From assembly GCA_002748355.1 (NCBI GenBank), contig PDSF01000048.1:1-62489 (forward strand): a DNA stretch of 62,489 bases, in the 5' to 3' direction. The position numbers and the translations under genes were made by a program. The notes under the pieces are model-generated. The model worked only from the letters and a program-made list of their open reading frames with translations. It did not search any database and was not told where the DNA came from. Shown piece by piece: positions 42,696-55,215 of the stretch. Every line of letters begins with the position of its first letter. The first letter of the stretch is position 1. This DNA comes from Planctomycetota bacterium. Its GTDB lineage: Bacteria; Planctomycetota; UBA1135; GCA-002748355.

Positions 42696-45600
42696 CAACG
42701 CCCCTCTTGCAGCCGACGACTACCAGAACGAAAAAGGCGACCCGAACCACCCCGCATCTCAAGGGTCTCCAGATTGATCTGAATTCCCGAGACCGCCGGC
42801 CAGGCATCCACAAGCAGACCCTCGTGCCACCGGACACGCACCGATTCGTGCTCGTCGCCTCGGAGTCGGGCCCAGCCCGTTTTGGCATCGAGAGCTATCT
42901 CTCGGCATTCCCCGAAGAGCGGTCCCCGTCGCAAGGTCACACCGCCCTTCGCCACGATGGACAACAACTCTGCCGGAAGCCCAAAGTGCCCAAGCAAGAC
43001 CGGGCGTTCTCCCAGCAGCTCGCCTGCCAACCGGCGCCGCACCAACACCGGATCGAAGCGTAGATCCACATCGCCACCACTGCGTAGTTCGAGCTTTTCA
43101 CCCGCGCCCCGGGTCTCGACGCTGGTCATGCGCACAGGCCCGGGCAAGAAGATCCGGCTTAGCTCGAAATCAATACGCCCTGAAGGCTCAAGTAGGAGAC
43201 GCCGCTCACCGGCCTGGCCAGCCCCGCTGGTAATCCACAGCTTGGGGCTGCTACGACCTAGCTCGAAGATCTGCCCGCGAGTGCGCAAGAGTTCCGCCTC
43301 GACCACGCAACGCAGAGAACCCGGCTCATCGAGAAAGCCGCGAACGCGCTGCCCCGGAGCTGGAAGCAGACGTGTTGCCCGCCCGCCTCGATGAACCCAG
43401 GCCTGCTCACCATGGAATTCACGACGCGCCAGGCCACCCGAGCGTGGCTCGGACAAAAGAAGCCGCACGTCTCCCCGCGCATACCACTGCCCAGACAAGG
43501 CAGCTCGGCGCTGAGGATTCGCGGCGCCCAAGGCCGCTTCGAGGATGCTCTCAGCACCTCCCCCAAGGAAGCTGCGCGCGAGGGGTCGAAGCAGCAGCGG
43601 CAGGGCAGATGGCCGAAACCTGAGTTCCTCAGCATCGAGCTCGAAGCGCCGCTCCGAACTCGGCTCCTGAACGCGCAGCTCCGCCTTACCCCGGGCCGAA
43701 AAAGACAGGCGCATACCACGCGGCAGGGGGTAGGGCGAAGGCCGCGCCTGGCAATCCACCTCGCGAGCCCAGAGCTGCGCAAGGCGGTCGCTGCTATGCC
43801 GCAGCTCCACACGCGATCCCTGGCGCCGCAGGCGCCAAGGGCCCTGCCCCTGCCGCGACAGCTCAGTAGCAAGGACCTGCAGGTCCGGCGAGAGGAGCTT
43901 GAGCCCGGCCCCGCGGTAGCGCTGCCAGCCCAAGGCCCCATCCACCAAGTCGAACGACAGCCTCTCGATCCCTTCGACCGAGAAGGGACGCTGGCGAGTG
44001 GCGCGAAGCACGTCGAGGGTCGAGCCCTTCGCCGCGACAAAGCTCAGGGAACCGCGCCTAATCCGCCCAGCGCCGGGATTCTCCGGCAACCAGGCACGCG
44101 CCAAGAAGCGGCCATGACCCGTCAGATCCAGACCTTCCCCCCTGAAATACACAGCAGCGGCCTCAGCATCGCCTGGTCGCGCAAGCAAGAAATCCACTCG
44201 GCTCGACTGCGGTGCCCGGGTCACGAAGAAACCACGACTGCCCTTCAGGAGCATCGGCCCCCGTGCCCCGGAGAACTCGGCCCGAGCCTCACCAAAGCCA
44301 TGCCATTCGCTGAACTCGAGTGCCCCCAAGCTTCGCTGTGCAAAGAGCAAAGCCCCGCGCTGGCAACGCAGTAAACTCAGGCCAAGCCCCCCAGCATCCA
44401 GGGGGACAATCTCCGTCTCCCCCTCGATGCGCACGATCTCATCAGGGACCGTCCCGCGAACGAAGCCGAGTTCAGGGGCCAAGAGCCCCAAGCCCAGGGG
44501 GGCCGTAAGCCAGCTCATCTGCGACCGCCCCCGCAGCCAAGAGATCCGCTCGGAGCTGCGTAGCAGCATGCGTTGAGAGCTTTTCTTCCCGAAGCGAAGC
44601 TTCAGCAGCGGGGCCCCGCTCGCATCGAGGCGAGCGACATTGCCCAGCGGATCGAGACTGAGCTGCAAGCGCCGCGCCTCAATCTGCCCCTCAGCCCGAA
44701 GCAGGCGCGCCGGCTGCTCCCCGCCCTCCATGCGGAGGGCTTGCAGCTCCGGCGCAACGAGGCGGCGCGGGCTGCCCTTCCCCTCCGCCACTTGCCCCGG
44801 GATGCGCCCCCGGCCGAGCCAGGCGAAGAAACGCTCTCCGGTCAGCAGCACCGGGCTTGAGCTGCCACCGCCCCCCGGCAGCAGCCCCTCCATCTCGACC
44901 GAGTCACTCAGCCGAATCGCGAGCCCGCCCTGCGCCGACTCGTCGAGGAGCATGGGGCCAGCGCCACGCACCGTCCAAGGCACAGCCTTTGGGTCGCGTG
45001 CCGCCCGCAGGCCGCTCACCACGATGTCCCGCTCGATCGTGATCCGAGAGGGAAGCCCCGTCGCCGAGCGAGCGGCTTTCGCCGCCTCCTTGGAAGAACG
45101 CGCCGCGCTCTCCCGAAAATCCACCGGGAGATCCGCCAAGAAGCCGGCGCCTTCGATCGAGATCGGCCGCTCCTGGCTCTCGACGTCGATGCGAATGCGC
45201 CCATCGCTGACCGCCGAACGCAAGCGCACACGCTCTTCGCCAATCTCCGCGCGCAGCCTCGGAGAACGCATGCGCAAGCGCATGTCCCGCGGATTCAACT
45301 GGGCCGGGACATCCCCTTCGCCCTCAAGACCGGAAGGCGAGGCATAGATTTCGATGTCGCGCGCCAGCAAGTCCTGACTCTCGTCGATACGCAGGGCTCC
45401 GCCGCGGGTATCGAGGTAGGCGGTCATCTGCTTGGCGTCGAGGCGCAGAACCGGAACCGAACGCAGCTCCTCTCCCCGTCCGACCCGGCGATAGAACCAA
45501 ACGCGCACATCGCGCATCAGATAACTGCTCTCCAGGTCGCTCGGCTGCACATAGGCGCTGCGCAGGCGGTAGAGCAGGAGCACCCGCTTCTTGCCGCTGG

Positions 45601-45859
45601 GCAGGGTCACTTCGTATTCGCGACGCAGGTCCTCGATGCCCCCCTCGATCTGGATCCCCACAGATTTGGGTGTGCCGGCCTGCCGCGCGCCGGCCCGCAC
45701 CTGCTCCTCACCCACGCGAACCTCACCCCCCGGCGCTTCGACACGGCGCTCCTTCTCGACCGGGCTGAGGTCGAAGAGGTTCTCCGGCCCAACCACGAGC
45801 GACAGAACAGCGAGTCCCCCGCCCAAGAGGACGAAGAAGTAGATCAGGCGACGCCACAT
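42695..45859 (-). CDS. giant LptC/LptA-like LPS-export periplasmic protein
   Basis: A 1054-residue protein with one N-terminal membrane anchor (about 5-24, LIYFFVLLGGGLAVLSLVVG) and a long periplasmic region of beta strands. LptC-like features are the anchor and LDAKQMTAYLDTRGGALRIDE with ARDIEIYASPSG. Downstream segments (SAVSDGRIRIDVESQERPIS, LRAEGQIEARRLQLSLDPLGN, FDPVLVRRRLAGELLGERPV, VAKGGVTLRRGPLFGECRE) look like repeated OstA/LptA-type modules. LptC is normally about 190 residues and LptA about 180, so this is several times larger and may span the periplasm by itself. It is translationally coupled to the LptD-like gene. LptB, F and G are not in the window. Confidence 0.65.
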   Translation of the reverse strand: MWRRLIYFFVLLGGGLAVLSLVVGPENLFDLSPVEKERRVEAPGGEVRVGEEQVRAGARQAGTPKSVGIQIEGGIEDLRREYEVTLPSGKKRVLLLYRLRSAYVQPSDLESSYLMRDVRVWFYRRVGRGEELRSVPVLRLDAKQMTAYLDTRGGALRIDESQDLLARDIEIYASPSGLEGEGDVPAQLNPRDMRLRMRSPRLRAEIGEERVRLRSAVSDGRIRIDVESQERPISIEGAGFLADLPVDFRESAARSSKEAAKAARSATGLPSRITIERDIVVSGLRAARDPKAVPWTVRGAGPMLLDESAQGGLAIRLSDSVEMEGLLPGGGGSSSPVLLTGERFFAWLGRGRIPGQVAEGKGSPRRLVAPELQALRMEGGEQPARLLRAEGQIEARRLQLSLDPLGNVARLDASGAPLLKLRFGKKSSQRMLLRSSERISWLRGRSQMSWLTAPLGLGLLAPELGFVRGTVPDEIVRIEGETEIVPLDAGGLGLSLLRCQRGALLFAQRSLGALEFSEWHGFGEARAEFSGARGPMLLKGSRGFFVTRAPQSSRVDFLLARPGDAEAAAVYFRGEGLDLTGHGRFLARAWLPENPGAGRIRRGSLSFVAAKGSTLDVLRATRQRPFSVEGIERLSFDLVDGALGWQRYRGAGLKLLSPDLQVLATELSRQGQGPWRLRRQGSRVELRHSSDRLAQLWAREVDCQARPSPYPLPRGMRLSFSARGKAELRVQEPSSERRFELDAEELRFRPSALPLLLRPLARSFLGGGAESILEAALGAANPQRRAALSGQWYARGDVRLLLSEPRSGGLARREFHGEQAWVHRGGRATRLLPAPGQRVRGFLDEPGSLRCVVEAELLRTRGQIFELGRSSPKLWITSGAGQAGERRLLLEPSGRIDFELSRIFLPGPVRMTSVETRGAGEKLELRSGGDVDLRFDPVLVRRRLAGELLGERPVLLGHFGLPAELLSIVAKGGVTLRRGPLFGECREIALDAKTGWARLRGDEHESVRVRWHEGLLVDAWPAVSGIQINLETLEMRGGSGRLFRSGSRRLQEGR

Positions 45860-45927
45860 GTAGGCAGAGATTCCCCTCGAAGTGAGGCGGGAGTATATCG
45901 ACGAAACCGCTCAGGTCGCGACTCGAC

Positions 45928-49076
<3,149 letters not shown>

Positions 49077-49299
49077 TCATCGTTAGCAGTGGGAGCAAAT
49101 TCGAACCGAACATCATTCACCCCCCCACCGGCCCTGGATAGAGAAAGTCAGCGGAAGATCTCCGGGATCGCACAACCGGGGCTACCTGTGGCCGCAGCCC
49201 GCAGGCCGGGATGCGCTGCGACCCTGGGCAGCCCTCCCATACGAAGGCCACCACGGCCGCAAAGCAAAGGGGCCTAGCAGGCCGCCCCGTCGCCAAGGC

Positions 49300-50085
49300 C
49301 TAGCGAGAGATCTTGCGCAGCTTCCAGACCAGCTCGGCCGGGAAGCGCTTCGCCCACTCGGCAGGGATCAAGTAACGGGTCCCCTCGGCCGTCGCTGGCG
49401 CCGGCAGCTCGAGGAAGTCCAAGACCTCGAAGCCCAGGCGCCGGAACAACTGGAACCAATCGGAGATGGTCAGCTGCCACTCGATGCCGCCGGGCTCGAC
49501 CTCGACCTCACGCCAATCGAGCGGGCCGATACCGAAGTAGGAGCGCACCAGGCGATCGGCGACCTCGGCCCCGTTCTCGGGCGTAAACACGCCGATCCAC
49601 GGCGAGCAACACAGAAAGTGCAACTCTCCGCCCATGCGCAGCAGGCGCCACGCCTCGGCGACCCAAAGCTCCGGATCGCACCAGGTCGCCGCCCCGTATT
49701 CGCTAATCGCGAAGTCAAAGGACTCATCCGGCAGCGGCACCGACTCGGCATTGCCGCGGAGCAAGCGAATCTCGGCGCCGTGCTCGGCGGCCAGGCGCTT
49801 CGCGGTTGCCAGCTGATTCTCGGACAGATCGATCCCGGTGCAACGCGCACCGCGTCGGTGCATCCAGCCCGAAACGTAGCCCGTGCCGCAGCCAAGCTCG
49901 ATGGCATCCTTACCGCCCAACTCGCTGGGCAGCATCTCCAGCTCGCTTTCGGGAATCCCCCAAATGCCCCAGTGCGGATCCTCCTTAGCCCAATTCCGTT
50001 CTCCGGCCGCGACCCACTCCTCGGCCATCTCATTCCAGAAGCGGTGGTTCTCCTGGACATGCTCGGAATACGGAAGAGAACTCAC
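49300..50085 (-). CDS. class I SAM-dependent methyltransferase
   Basis: A 261-residue methyltransferase of the Methyltransf_11 type with motif I AIELGCGTGYVSGWMHRRGARC, the acidic loop GIDLSENQLATAKRLA, FDFAISEYGAATWCDPELWV (motif II) and LRMGGELHFLCCSPW (motif III). It also has an N-terminal NHRFWNEMAEEWVAAGERNW segment that often marks small-molecule methyltransferases. Substrate is unknown. It overlaps the stop of the KdsC-like gene by 4 nt (ATGA) and ends the KdsD-KdsC-methyltransferase group, so its substrate could be an LPS-related sugar, though this is only context. Confidence 0.82.
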   Translation of the reverse strand: MSSLPYSEHVQENHRFWNEMAEEWVAAGERNWAKEDPHWGIWGIPESELEMLPSELGGKDAIELGCGTGYVSGWMHRRGARCTGIDLSENQLATAKRLAAEHGAEIRLLRGNAESVPLPDESFDFAISEYGAATWCDPELWVAEAWRLLRMGGELHFLCCSPWIGVFTPENGAEVADRLVRSYFGIGPLDWREVEVEPGGIEWQLTISDWFQLFRRLGFEVLDFLELPAPATAEGTRYLIPAEWAKRFPAELVWKLRKISR

Positions 50086-50651
50086 TGCGCAGCCTCCTCG
50101 GGAGACAGAGCCTCTGGCGGCAAGCCGCTGCAGGCGACGATCTCGTCAAGCAGCCCCTTGGCGTCGAGCAAGAGTTCGGCGATCTCCCGCACCGCGCCCT
50201 GGCCTTCGGGCGTCTGGGTGACATAGCAGCAGACCTCTTTCACCTGCGGCCGCGCCCCCGGCACGGTGATCGGGACGCCGACCACGCGCAGCACTTCGAG
50301 ATCGAGGAAGTCGTCGCCGACGTAGCAGACCTCGTCCAACCCCAGCCCATAGCGCTCGCAGATCTCGTGCAGGGTCGCGATCTTGCGTTTCTTGCCTAGG
50401 TGCAGCTCCTGCACGTGCAGGTCTTCGGCCCGCTTGCGCACCGCTGGAGCATCGCGGCCCGACAAGAAGCCGGAGATAAAGCCCGCCCGCTTCCAGTAGA
50501 CGAGCCCGGCGCCGTCCTGGGCATGGAAGACCTTGGTCTCGCGCCCCTCGGCATCGAAGTAGAGTCGGCCGTCGGTCATGACGCCGTCGACATCGAGCAA
50601 GAGAAGACGCACTCTGGCGAGACGTGCCCGGAGTTCGTTCGAAATCGTCAT
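50082..50651 (-). CDS. kdsC: KdsC-like 3-deoxy-D-manno-octulosonate-8-phosphate phosphatase
   Basis: A 189-residue HAD-superfamily phosphatase without a cap domain. Motif I is LLLLDVDGVMTDGRLYF (nucleophile Asp), then AEGRETKVFHAQDGAGLVYWKR, motif II SGRDAPAVRKRAEDL, motif III with Lys near CERYGLGLDEVC, and motif IV GDDFLDLEVLRVVG. KdsC removes phosphate from Kdo-8-phosphate to give Kdo, the first sugar of the LPS inner core; YrbI-type relatives are also possible. The neighbouring KdsD supports Kdo synthesis. The start codon ATG 50651 is 48 nt from the KdsD-like gene. Confidence 0.88.
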   Translation of the reverse strand: MTISNELRARLARVRLLLLDVDGVMTDGRLYFDAEGRETKVFHAQDGAGLVYWKRAGFISGFLSGRDAPAVRKRAEDLHVQELHLGKKRKIATLHEICERYGLGLDEVCYVGDDFLDLEVLRVVGVPITVPGARPQVKEVCCYVTQTPEGQGAVREIAELLLDAKGLLDEIVACSGLPPEALSPEEAAQ

Positions 50652-50699
50652 GAGAAAGCCCGGCAGGTCAAAACAAGAGGTTGTCAGTACTTGGGATCG

Positions 50700-51701
50700 T
50701 CAGAACTTGAGATCGAGCGTGTCCTGGACGTCAATGAGCCCGACCACGCGCGGGTCCTCCTCACTGGCGACGACAGGTAGCTGGTCAATGCGATGGGCGC
50801 GCAAGACGCTGAGAGCTTCGGCGACCAGTTGGTCGGCGTAGGCGCGCTTGGGCGAATACGTCATGACTTCTGCGATGTGGCGCTCAAGTATGCCGCTGCC
50901 GCCGGATTCCAGCTGCCGCCGCAGGTCACCGTCGGTAAAGAGCCCCTGCAAATGGCCTCTCTGGTCGACGATGATCACCGCGCCGGGACGCCCCGGGGTA
51001 TTGGTCATCCGCACGATCGCTTCGCTGACACCGACATCGTCACCGATGGTCGGCAGCTGCTCGCCTTTGCGCATGCACTCCTCGACCTTCATCAGCGAGC
51101 GGCCCAGCGAGCCCCCCGGATGGAAGCGCGCGAAATCGCGCTTACCAAAATCCCGCCCTTCCTGCACGACCATCGCCAGCATGTCCCCCATCGCCAGCAT
51201 CGCGATGGTGGAAGCCGTCGGCGCCAGCCCGTGCTGCCCAGCCTCATCGATCGGGCCGAGTTCGAGAACGATGTCGGCATGGCGACCGAGCGGGGAGTCC
51301 TGCGACTCGGTCATCGCAATCAGCTCGACCCCCAAGGCCTTGAGCTGCGGCACCAACCGCAACACTTCCGCCGTCTGCCCCGACTTGCTAAAGGCCAAGA
51401 GCAGGTCTCCCTCGACCAGCCGACCGAGGTCACCATGTATCGCCTCAGCCGGATGGAGGAAGTAGCTCGGCGTACCCGTGCTGGCGAGCGTTGCCGAGAC
51501 CTTGATGGCAATGATCCCAGCCTTCCCCATACCCGTGGTGACCACACGGCCCTTCGCAGCGAGAACCCGAGCCACAGCCTCGCAGAAGGGCCCATCAACA
51601 CGGCTACGCAAACCCTCGAGCGCGCGAATCTCGGCATCGAGGATCTCCAGTGCCGAACGCTGACACTGCTCAACGGGAATCTGATTGGGGCTAGCGACCA
51701 T
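50700..51701 (-). CDS. kdsD: KdsD/KpsF-type arabinose-5-phosphate isomerase
   Basis: A 333-residue sugar-phosphate isomerase with an SIS domain (about 30-200: VVTTGMGKAGIIAIKVSATLASTG, PAEAIHGDLGRL, FSKSGQTAEVLR, MTESQDSPLGRHAD) and two CBS domains at the C-terminus (with VGLIDVQDTLDLKF). It makes arabinose-5-phosphate, the precursor of Kdo. The start was moved to ATG 51701 (MVASPNQIPVEQ), which fits the family; the longer reading adds a non-homologous 17-residue leader. It is upstream of kdsC on the same strand and diverges from the ECF sigma factor. Together with kdsC this supports LPS production. Confidence 0.92.
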   Translation of the reverse strand: MVASPNQIPVEQCQRSALEILDAEIRALEGLRSRVDGPFCEAVARVLAAKGRVVTTGMGKAGIIAIKVSATLASTGTPSYFLHPAEAIHGDLGRLVEGDLLLAFSKSGQTAEVLRLVPQLKALGVELIAMTESQDSPLGRHADIVLELGPIDEAGQHGLAPTASTIAMLAMGDMLAMVVQEGRDFGKRDFARFHPGGSLGRSLMKVEECMRKGEQLPTIGDDVGVSEAIVRMTNTPGRPGAVIIVDQRGHLQGLFTDGDLRRQLESGGSGILERHIAEVMTYSPKRAYADQLVAEALSVLRAHRIDQLPVVASEEDPRVVGLIDVQDTLDLKF

Positions 51702-51815
51702 GGGCAGGGAGTATAGGTGTGAGACCTGTCGCAGACTGCGGGATTCTGCCACTCGCGCGACTTCATCCCCAACCTGCTAGGCTTCGAAGCCCCCTCTCCC
51801 CTCAAGAGCCTTGCC

Positions 51816-52442
51816 ATGCCCGTTGATTCGCAAGCCTTCGAACTCAGCTCGGTCCAACTCTTCGATCGCGCCCGCGGCAACATCGACATCAGCGACGAGA
51901 TGATCGCGCACTACCTCCCCAGCCTGCGGGCATTCATCCGCGCCCGGCTGAGCGATGATCTCCGCCGCCGGGAGTCGGAAAGCGACATCGTGCAGTCGGT
52001 CTGCCGAGGACTCATCCAAGATCGCGACAAGCTAAACTTCGCGGCGGAGGCACAATTCCGCGCCTGGCTGTTCACCAACGCCCTCAACACCATCTACGAC
52101 AAGGCCCGTTACTGGGACCGCGCCCGGCGCGCCAGCAATGCCGAGGAAAGCCTCGGAGAGGGTCGGCGGCTGGAAGACCTATCCCAGGGCTACTCGGGGG
52201 TTTTTTCCCCCAGCCGGATCGCCGGGGCGCGCGAGCAACTGGTGAAGCTGGAGGAAGCTTTCGACAAGCTTCCTGAGCACTACGCCGAAATCATTTCTCT
52301 TGCCCGCATCGCCCGGCTTCCCCATGAGGAAATCGCCAAGCAGATGGGCCGCAGCGTCGGAGCCACACGCCAGCTCCTCGGGCGAGCCCTGCGCCAGCTT
52401 TCGAGCGAACTGAAAAAACTCGGTGGCGAGACGGGAGCCTGA
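51816..52442 (+). CDS. ECF-type RNA polymerase sigma factor
   Basis: A 208-residue sigma-70-family factor with a region 2-like N-terminal part (SDEMIAHYLPSLRAFIRARLS, SDIVQSVCRGLIQDRDKLNF, FRAWLFTNALNTIYDKARYWDR) and region 4 at the C-terminus (EEAFDKLPEHYAEIISLARIA then LPHEEIAKQMGRSVGATRQLLGRALRQLS). These are the -10 and -35 recognition regions. The layout matches the planctomycete ECF sub-family found next to Ser/Thr kinases. It is followed 5 nt later by such a kinase, so the two are co-transcribed. No anti-sigma factor gene is adjacent, so the kinase is the likely regulator. Promoter targets are unknown. Confidence 0.88.
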   Translation: MPVDSQAFELSSVQLFDRARGNIDISDEMIAHYLPSLRAFIRARLSDDLRRRESESDIVQSVCRGLIQDRDKLNFAAEAQFRAWLFTNALNTIYDKARYWDRARRASNAEESLGEGRRLEDLSQGYSGVFSPSRIAGAREQLVKLEEAFDKLPEHYAEIISLARIARLPHEEIAKQMGRSVGATRQLLGRALRQLSSELKKLGGETGA

Positions 52443-52447
52443 GCACG

Positions 52448-55207
52448 ATGCCCGAGAATCAGGAGCACGAGAGTCACCTCAACCTCCTCGTCGTTGAATG
52501 CCTCGAACGCTGCGATCGCGAAGGGCCGCAAGCACTGGAGAGCATGTGCGCAACACACCCTGAGTTTGCGGAGCAACTCCAAGAGGCCGTGCAGCCACTG
52601 ATCGACTTTGGTGCCGTCACTCCCGAGCCGGTCACCCGCTCCTTGCCCCCCGGCTCCCGGATCGGCGATTACGAGATCGGCAAGGAAATCGGCCGCGGCG
52701 GCATGGGAGTCGTTTTCGAAGCCCGGGATGTGCACATCGAACGCACGGTCGCGCTCAAGATCATGCGCTCGATGCTCGACCCCACCGGTGAGCATCGCGA
52801 ACGATTTCGCCGAGAAGCGGCCACCACAGGCAGCCTGCAGCACGAAAACCTCGTGCGCGTTTATGGCTTTGGCCTGCACGAAGAGCATCCCTGGCTGGCG
52901 ATGGAATACGTCGAAGGCTGCTCCCTCGACCAAGTCCTGTCCCTGCTGCGCGCCGGGTCAGCGGCCTCCTTCGACGAAGCCGTGCGCCTGGCGAGCGAAG
53001 AAGAGGGAGCCAGCAGCGCCGAGGACGCGCCTTGCACAGCTCCCACGCCGCGGGAGCTGCGTCGCCGCATTGAGTTCGTGCTCGACCTAGCAGGGGCCCT
53101 CGAATACGTGCACGAGCACGGCATCATCCACCGTGACGTCAAGCCCACCAACATCCTGCTGCGTAGCGATGGTAGCCCGGTATTAACCGACTTTGGGCTC
53201 GCCCTCCGCACAGATCTCCCGGGACTGACCCAAGACGGCGCCTTCGCTGGCACGCCCTTCTACGCCTCCCCCGAACAAGCCCGCGGCCTCGGCCGCGAAG
53301 TCGACGCGCAGAGCGATGTCTTCTCTCTGGGAGCAACTCTCTACGAGCTACTGACCCTAGAGCGCCCTTTCACTGGAGGAAGCTCTCACGAAGTCCTCCG
53401 CGCCATCCAAACTGTCGACCCCCAGGATCCGGAGCGGATGCCGCTGCAGATCCCCCGCGACCTTGCAGCCATCACCCTCAAGGCCCTAGCCAAGGACAAG
53501 TGCGACCGCTACCCCAGCGCCGCCGCCTTCGGCGAGGACCTACGCGCCTTCCTTGAGCTGCGACCGGTCAGCGCCAGGCACGCTGGAATCACCCTGCGAA
53601 CCCGCCGCTGGCTGCGCCGCGAACCTCTCCGCGCAAGCCTACTCGGAGTCGTCATCCTTGGCTTGCTCGCCGTTTCGGGACTGGGCGGCTACCTGTTATC
53701 GCAGCAGCCGCTCATCGCAGCTGCCGAGCGCCAAGCCCGACTCGACGGCGCCGAAGCAGCCACCAATCTCGGCTTCGTCCACTTCCACCAACTCCAAGTC
53801 GACGCAGCGAAGGCAGCCTTCGCCAAGGCGCTGCGCCTCGACCCTGGCCGCCCCGAAGCGATCGTCGGCGCAGTCATGAGCGAGGTCGATCCGAGCAACG
53901 GCGACCGAGCACTCACCCGGCTGAAGCCCTACCTGGAAGCAGAGCCAAACCATCAGACCTGGCTTCGGCTACAGCGCCTCTGCCTCTCACAGTCACAGCG
54001 CCACGAAGAGAGTGCTGCCATCGCGCTGAAGATCCTCCCGGCCAAGCATCCCCTCGATTATTTCCTCGATGCCAATGAGTATCTGCGCGAGGTGCTAGGC
54101 AGCGACGATGATGTCCCCTCAAGACGCAAGGCTCGGGCGCAAGCCCAACGCCTGCTTGTCGCCGCCATCGCCAGCTCCCCGCGTCCGGTGCCGTTCTACT
54201 ACTACTACGCCACCAGCATCGGTGCCGGCAAGGGCTGCGACGATGCCATCGCCAAGAGCCTCGCGCAGGCCATCGTCTCTCTCTGGCCCGAGCAAGCCTT
54301 CGCCTGGTATGGAGCCGGACAAGCACTACGCAGCATCAACCTCAACGCGGCCCGCCGGCACATCGAACGCGCGGTAGAGCTTTCGCCAAAGACCCTGCGC
54401 TACCGGAACTCACTCGCCAGAGTCGAGCTGGAAGCAGGCCGAACCGACGTCGCTCGGAGCATCCTCAATCAGTGCCTCGAAATCGCCCCCAGTGACCCAA
54501 ATACCCTGCTGAGCCTTGCCCGCATGGATGCGCGCGAGGGCGATTTGGCGACGGCGACCGATCGCGCGACCCAGGCTCGCTCCCAGTACGCCAGCCAGAA
54601 TCTCGCCTCCTGGGCACGTGCCAGCGAAGTTCTCTTCCAGCTTTATGCCCAGCAACAGCAGCCCGGTGCGGCCACGCGCGTTGCGCGCGAAGTCCTGGAC
54701 ACCCTGCCCGGCGCCCTGCATTTCTACGAAAAGCTGGTGCACATGCACGAGCGGCGCAACGAGCTGGACCAAGCCAAGGAAATCGCCCAGGAGCTAGTCT
54801 CACGTAACCGCAAACTCCCTCGCTCCTGGTTCATACTCGGCCAAGTACTCCTCACCCGGGAAGAAACCCGCGAAGCACTCCAGGCACTGCGCAAGTCCTG
54901 CGAGCTGGCTCCAGAACAGGGCTCTAGCTGGAGCAACCTCGCAGTGGCGCTCATGCGAGCACGAGGACACCAAGAAGAGGCAAGGAGGGCGGCGCACAAA
55001 GCTGTGGAACTTGGAGAGTTCCGAAATCTCCAAGGGCTACTAGTCCTGGGCGTCGCCTGCCTAAGGAACAATGAACTCGAAAAGGCCGAGTTCTACGCCC
55101 GCATGGCCCAAGAGCTGGAACAGCTACCCAAGCTGCGCAACCCGCGGACACGCAAAGCCATCCAACACTTCTTGGAACGGGTGCAAAAAGAGAAAGCCAA
55201 CAAGTAA
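52448..55207 (+). CDS. membrane Ser/Thr protein kinase with TPR tail
   Basis: A 919-residue kinase. After a short N-terminal segment the kinase domain (about 74-340) shows GRGGMGVVFEARD (about 83-95), VALKIM with Lys104, HRDVKPTNIL (about 228-237), DFGLA (about 247-251) and GTPFYASPEQARG. A single membrane helix sits at about 394-417 (SLLGVVILGLLAVSGLGGYLL). The rest is a long helical repeat region with TPR-like units, for example NLGFVHFHQLQVDAAKAAFA, ALRLDPGRPEAIVG, GRTDVARSILNQCLEIAPSD and ETREALQALRKSCELAPEQG. Such kinases regulate ECF sigma factors in this phylum. The start is 5 nt after the sigma-factor gene, so the pair is one transcript. Confidence 0.93.
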   Translation: MPENQEHESHLNLLVVECLERCDREGPQALESMCATHPEFAEQLQEAVQPLIDFGAVTPEPVTRSLPPGSRIGDYEIGKEIGRGGMGVVFEARDVHIERTVALKIMRSMLDPTGEHRERFRREAATTGSLQHENLVRVYGFGLHEEHPWLAMEYVEGCSLDQVLSLLRAGSAASFDEAVRLASEEEGASSAEDAPCTAPTPRELRRRIEFVLDLAGALEYVHEHGIIHRDVKPTNILLRSDGSPVLTDFGLALRTDLPGLTQDGAFAGTPFYASPEQARGLGREVDAQSDVFSLGATLYELLTLERPFTGGSSHEVLRAIQTVDPQDPERMPLQIPRDLAAITLKALAKDKCDRYPSAAAFGEDLRAFLELRPVSARHAGITLRTRRWLRREPLRASLLGVVILGLLAVSGLGGYLLSQQPLIAAAERQARLDGAEAATNLGFVHFHQLQVDAAKAAFAKALRLDPGRPEAIVGAVMSEVDPSNGDRALTRLKPYLEAEPNHQTWLRLQRLCLSQSQRHEESAAIALKILPAKHPLDYFLDANEYLREVLGSDDDVPSRRKARAQAQRLLVAAIASSPRPVPFYYYYATSIGAGKGCDDAIAKSLAQAIVSLWPEQAFAWYGAGQALRSINLNAARRHIERAVELSPKTLRYRNSLARVELEAGRTDVARSILNQCLEIAPSDPNTLLSLARMDAREGDLATATDRATQARSQYASQNLASWARASEVLFQLYAQQQQPGAATRVAREVLDTLPGALHFYEKLVHMHERRNELDQAKEIAQELVSRNRKLPRSWFILGQVLLTREETREALQALRKSCELAPEQGSSWSNLAVALMRARGHQEEARRAAHKAVELGEFRNLQGLLVLGVACLRNNELEKAEFYARMAQELEQLPKLRNPRTRKAIQHFLERVQKEKANK

Positions 55208-55215
55208 CAGCGAGA

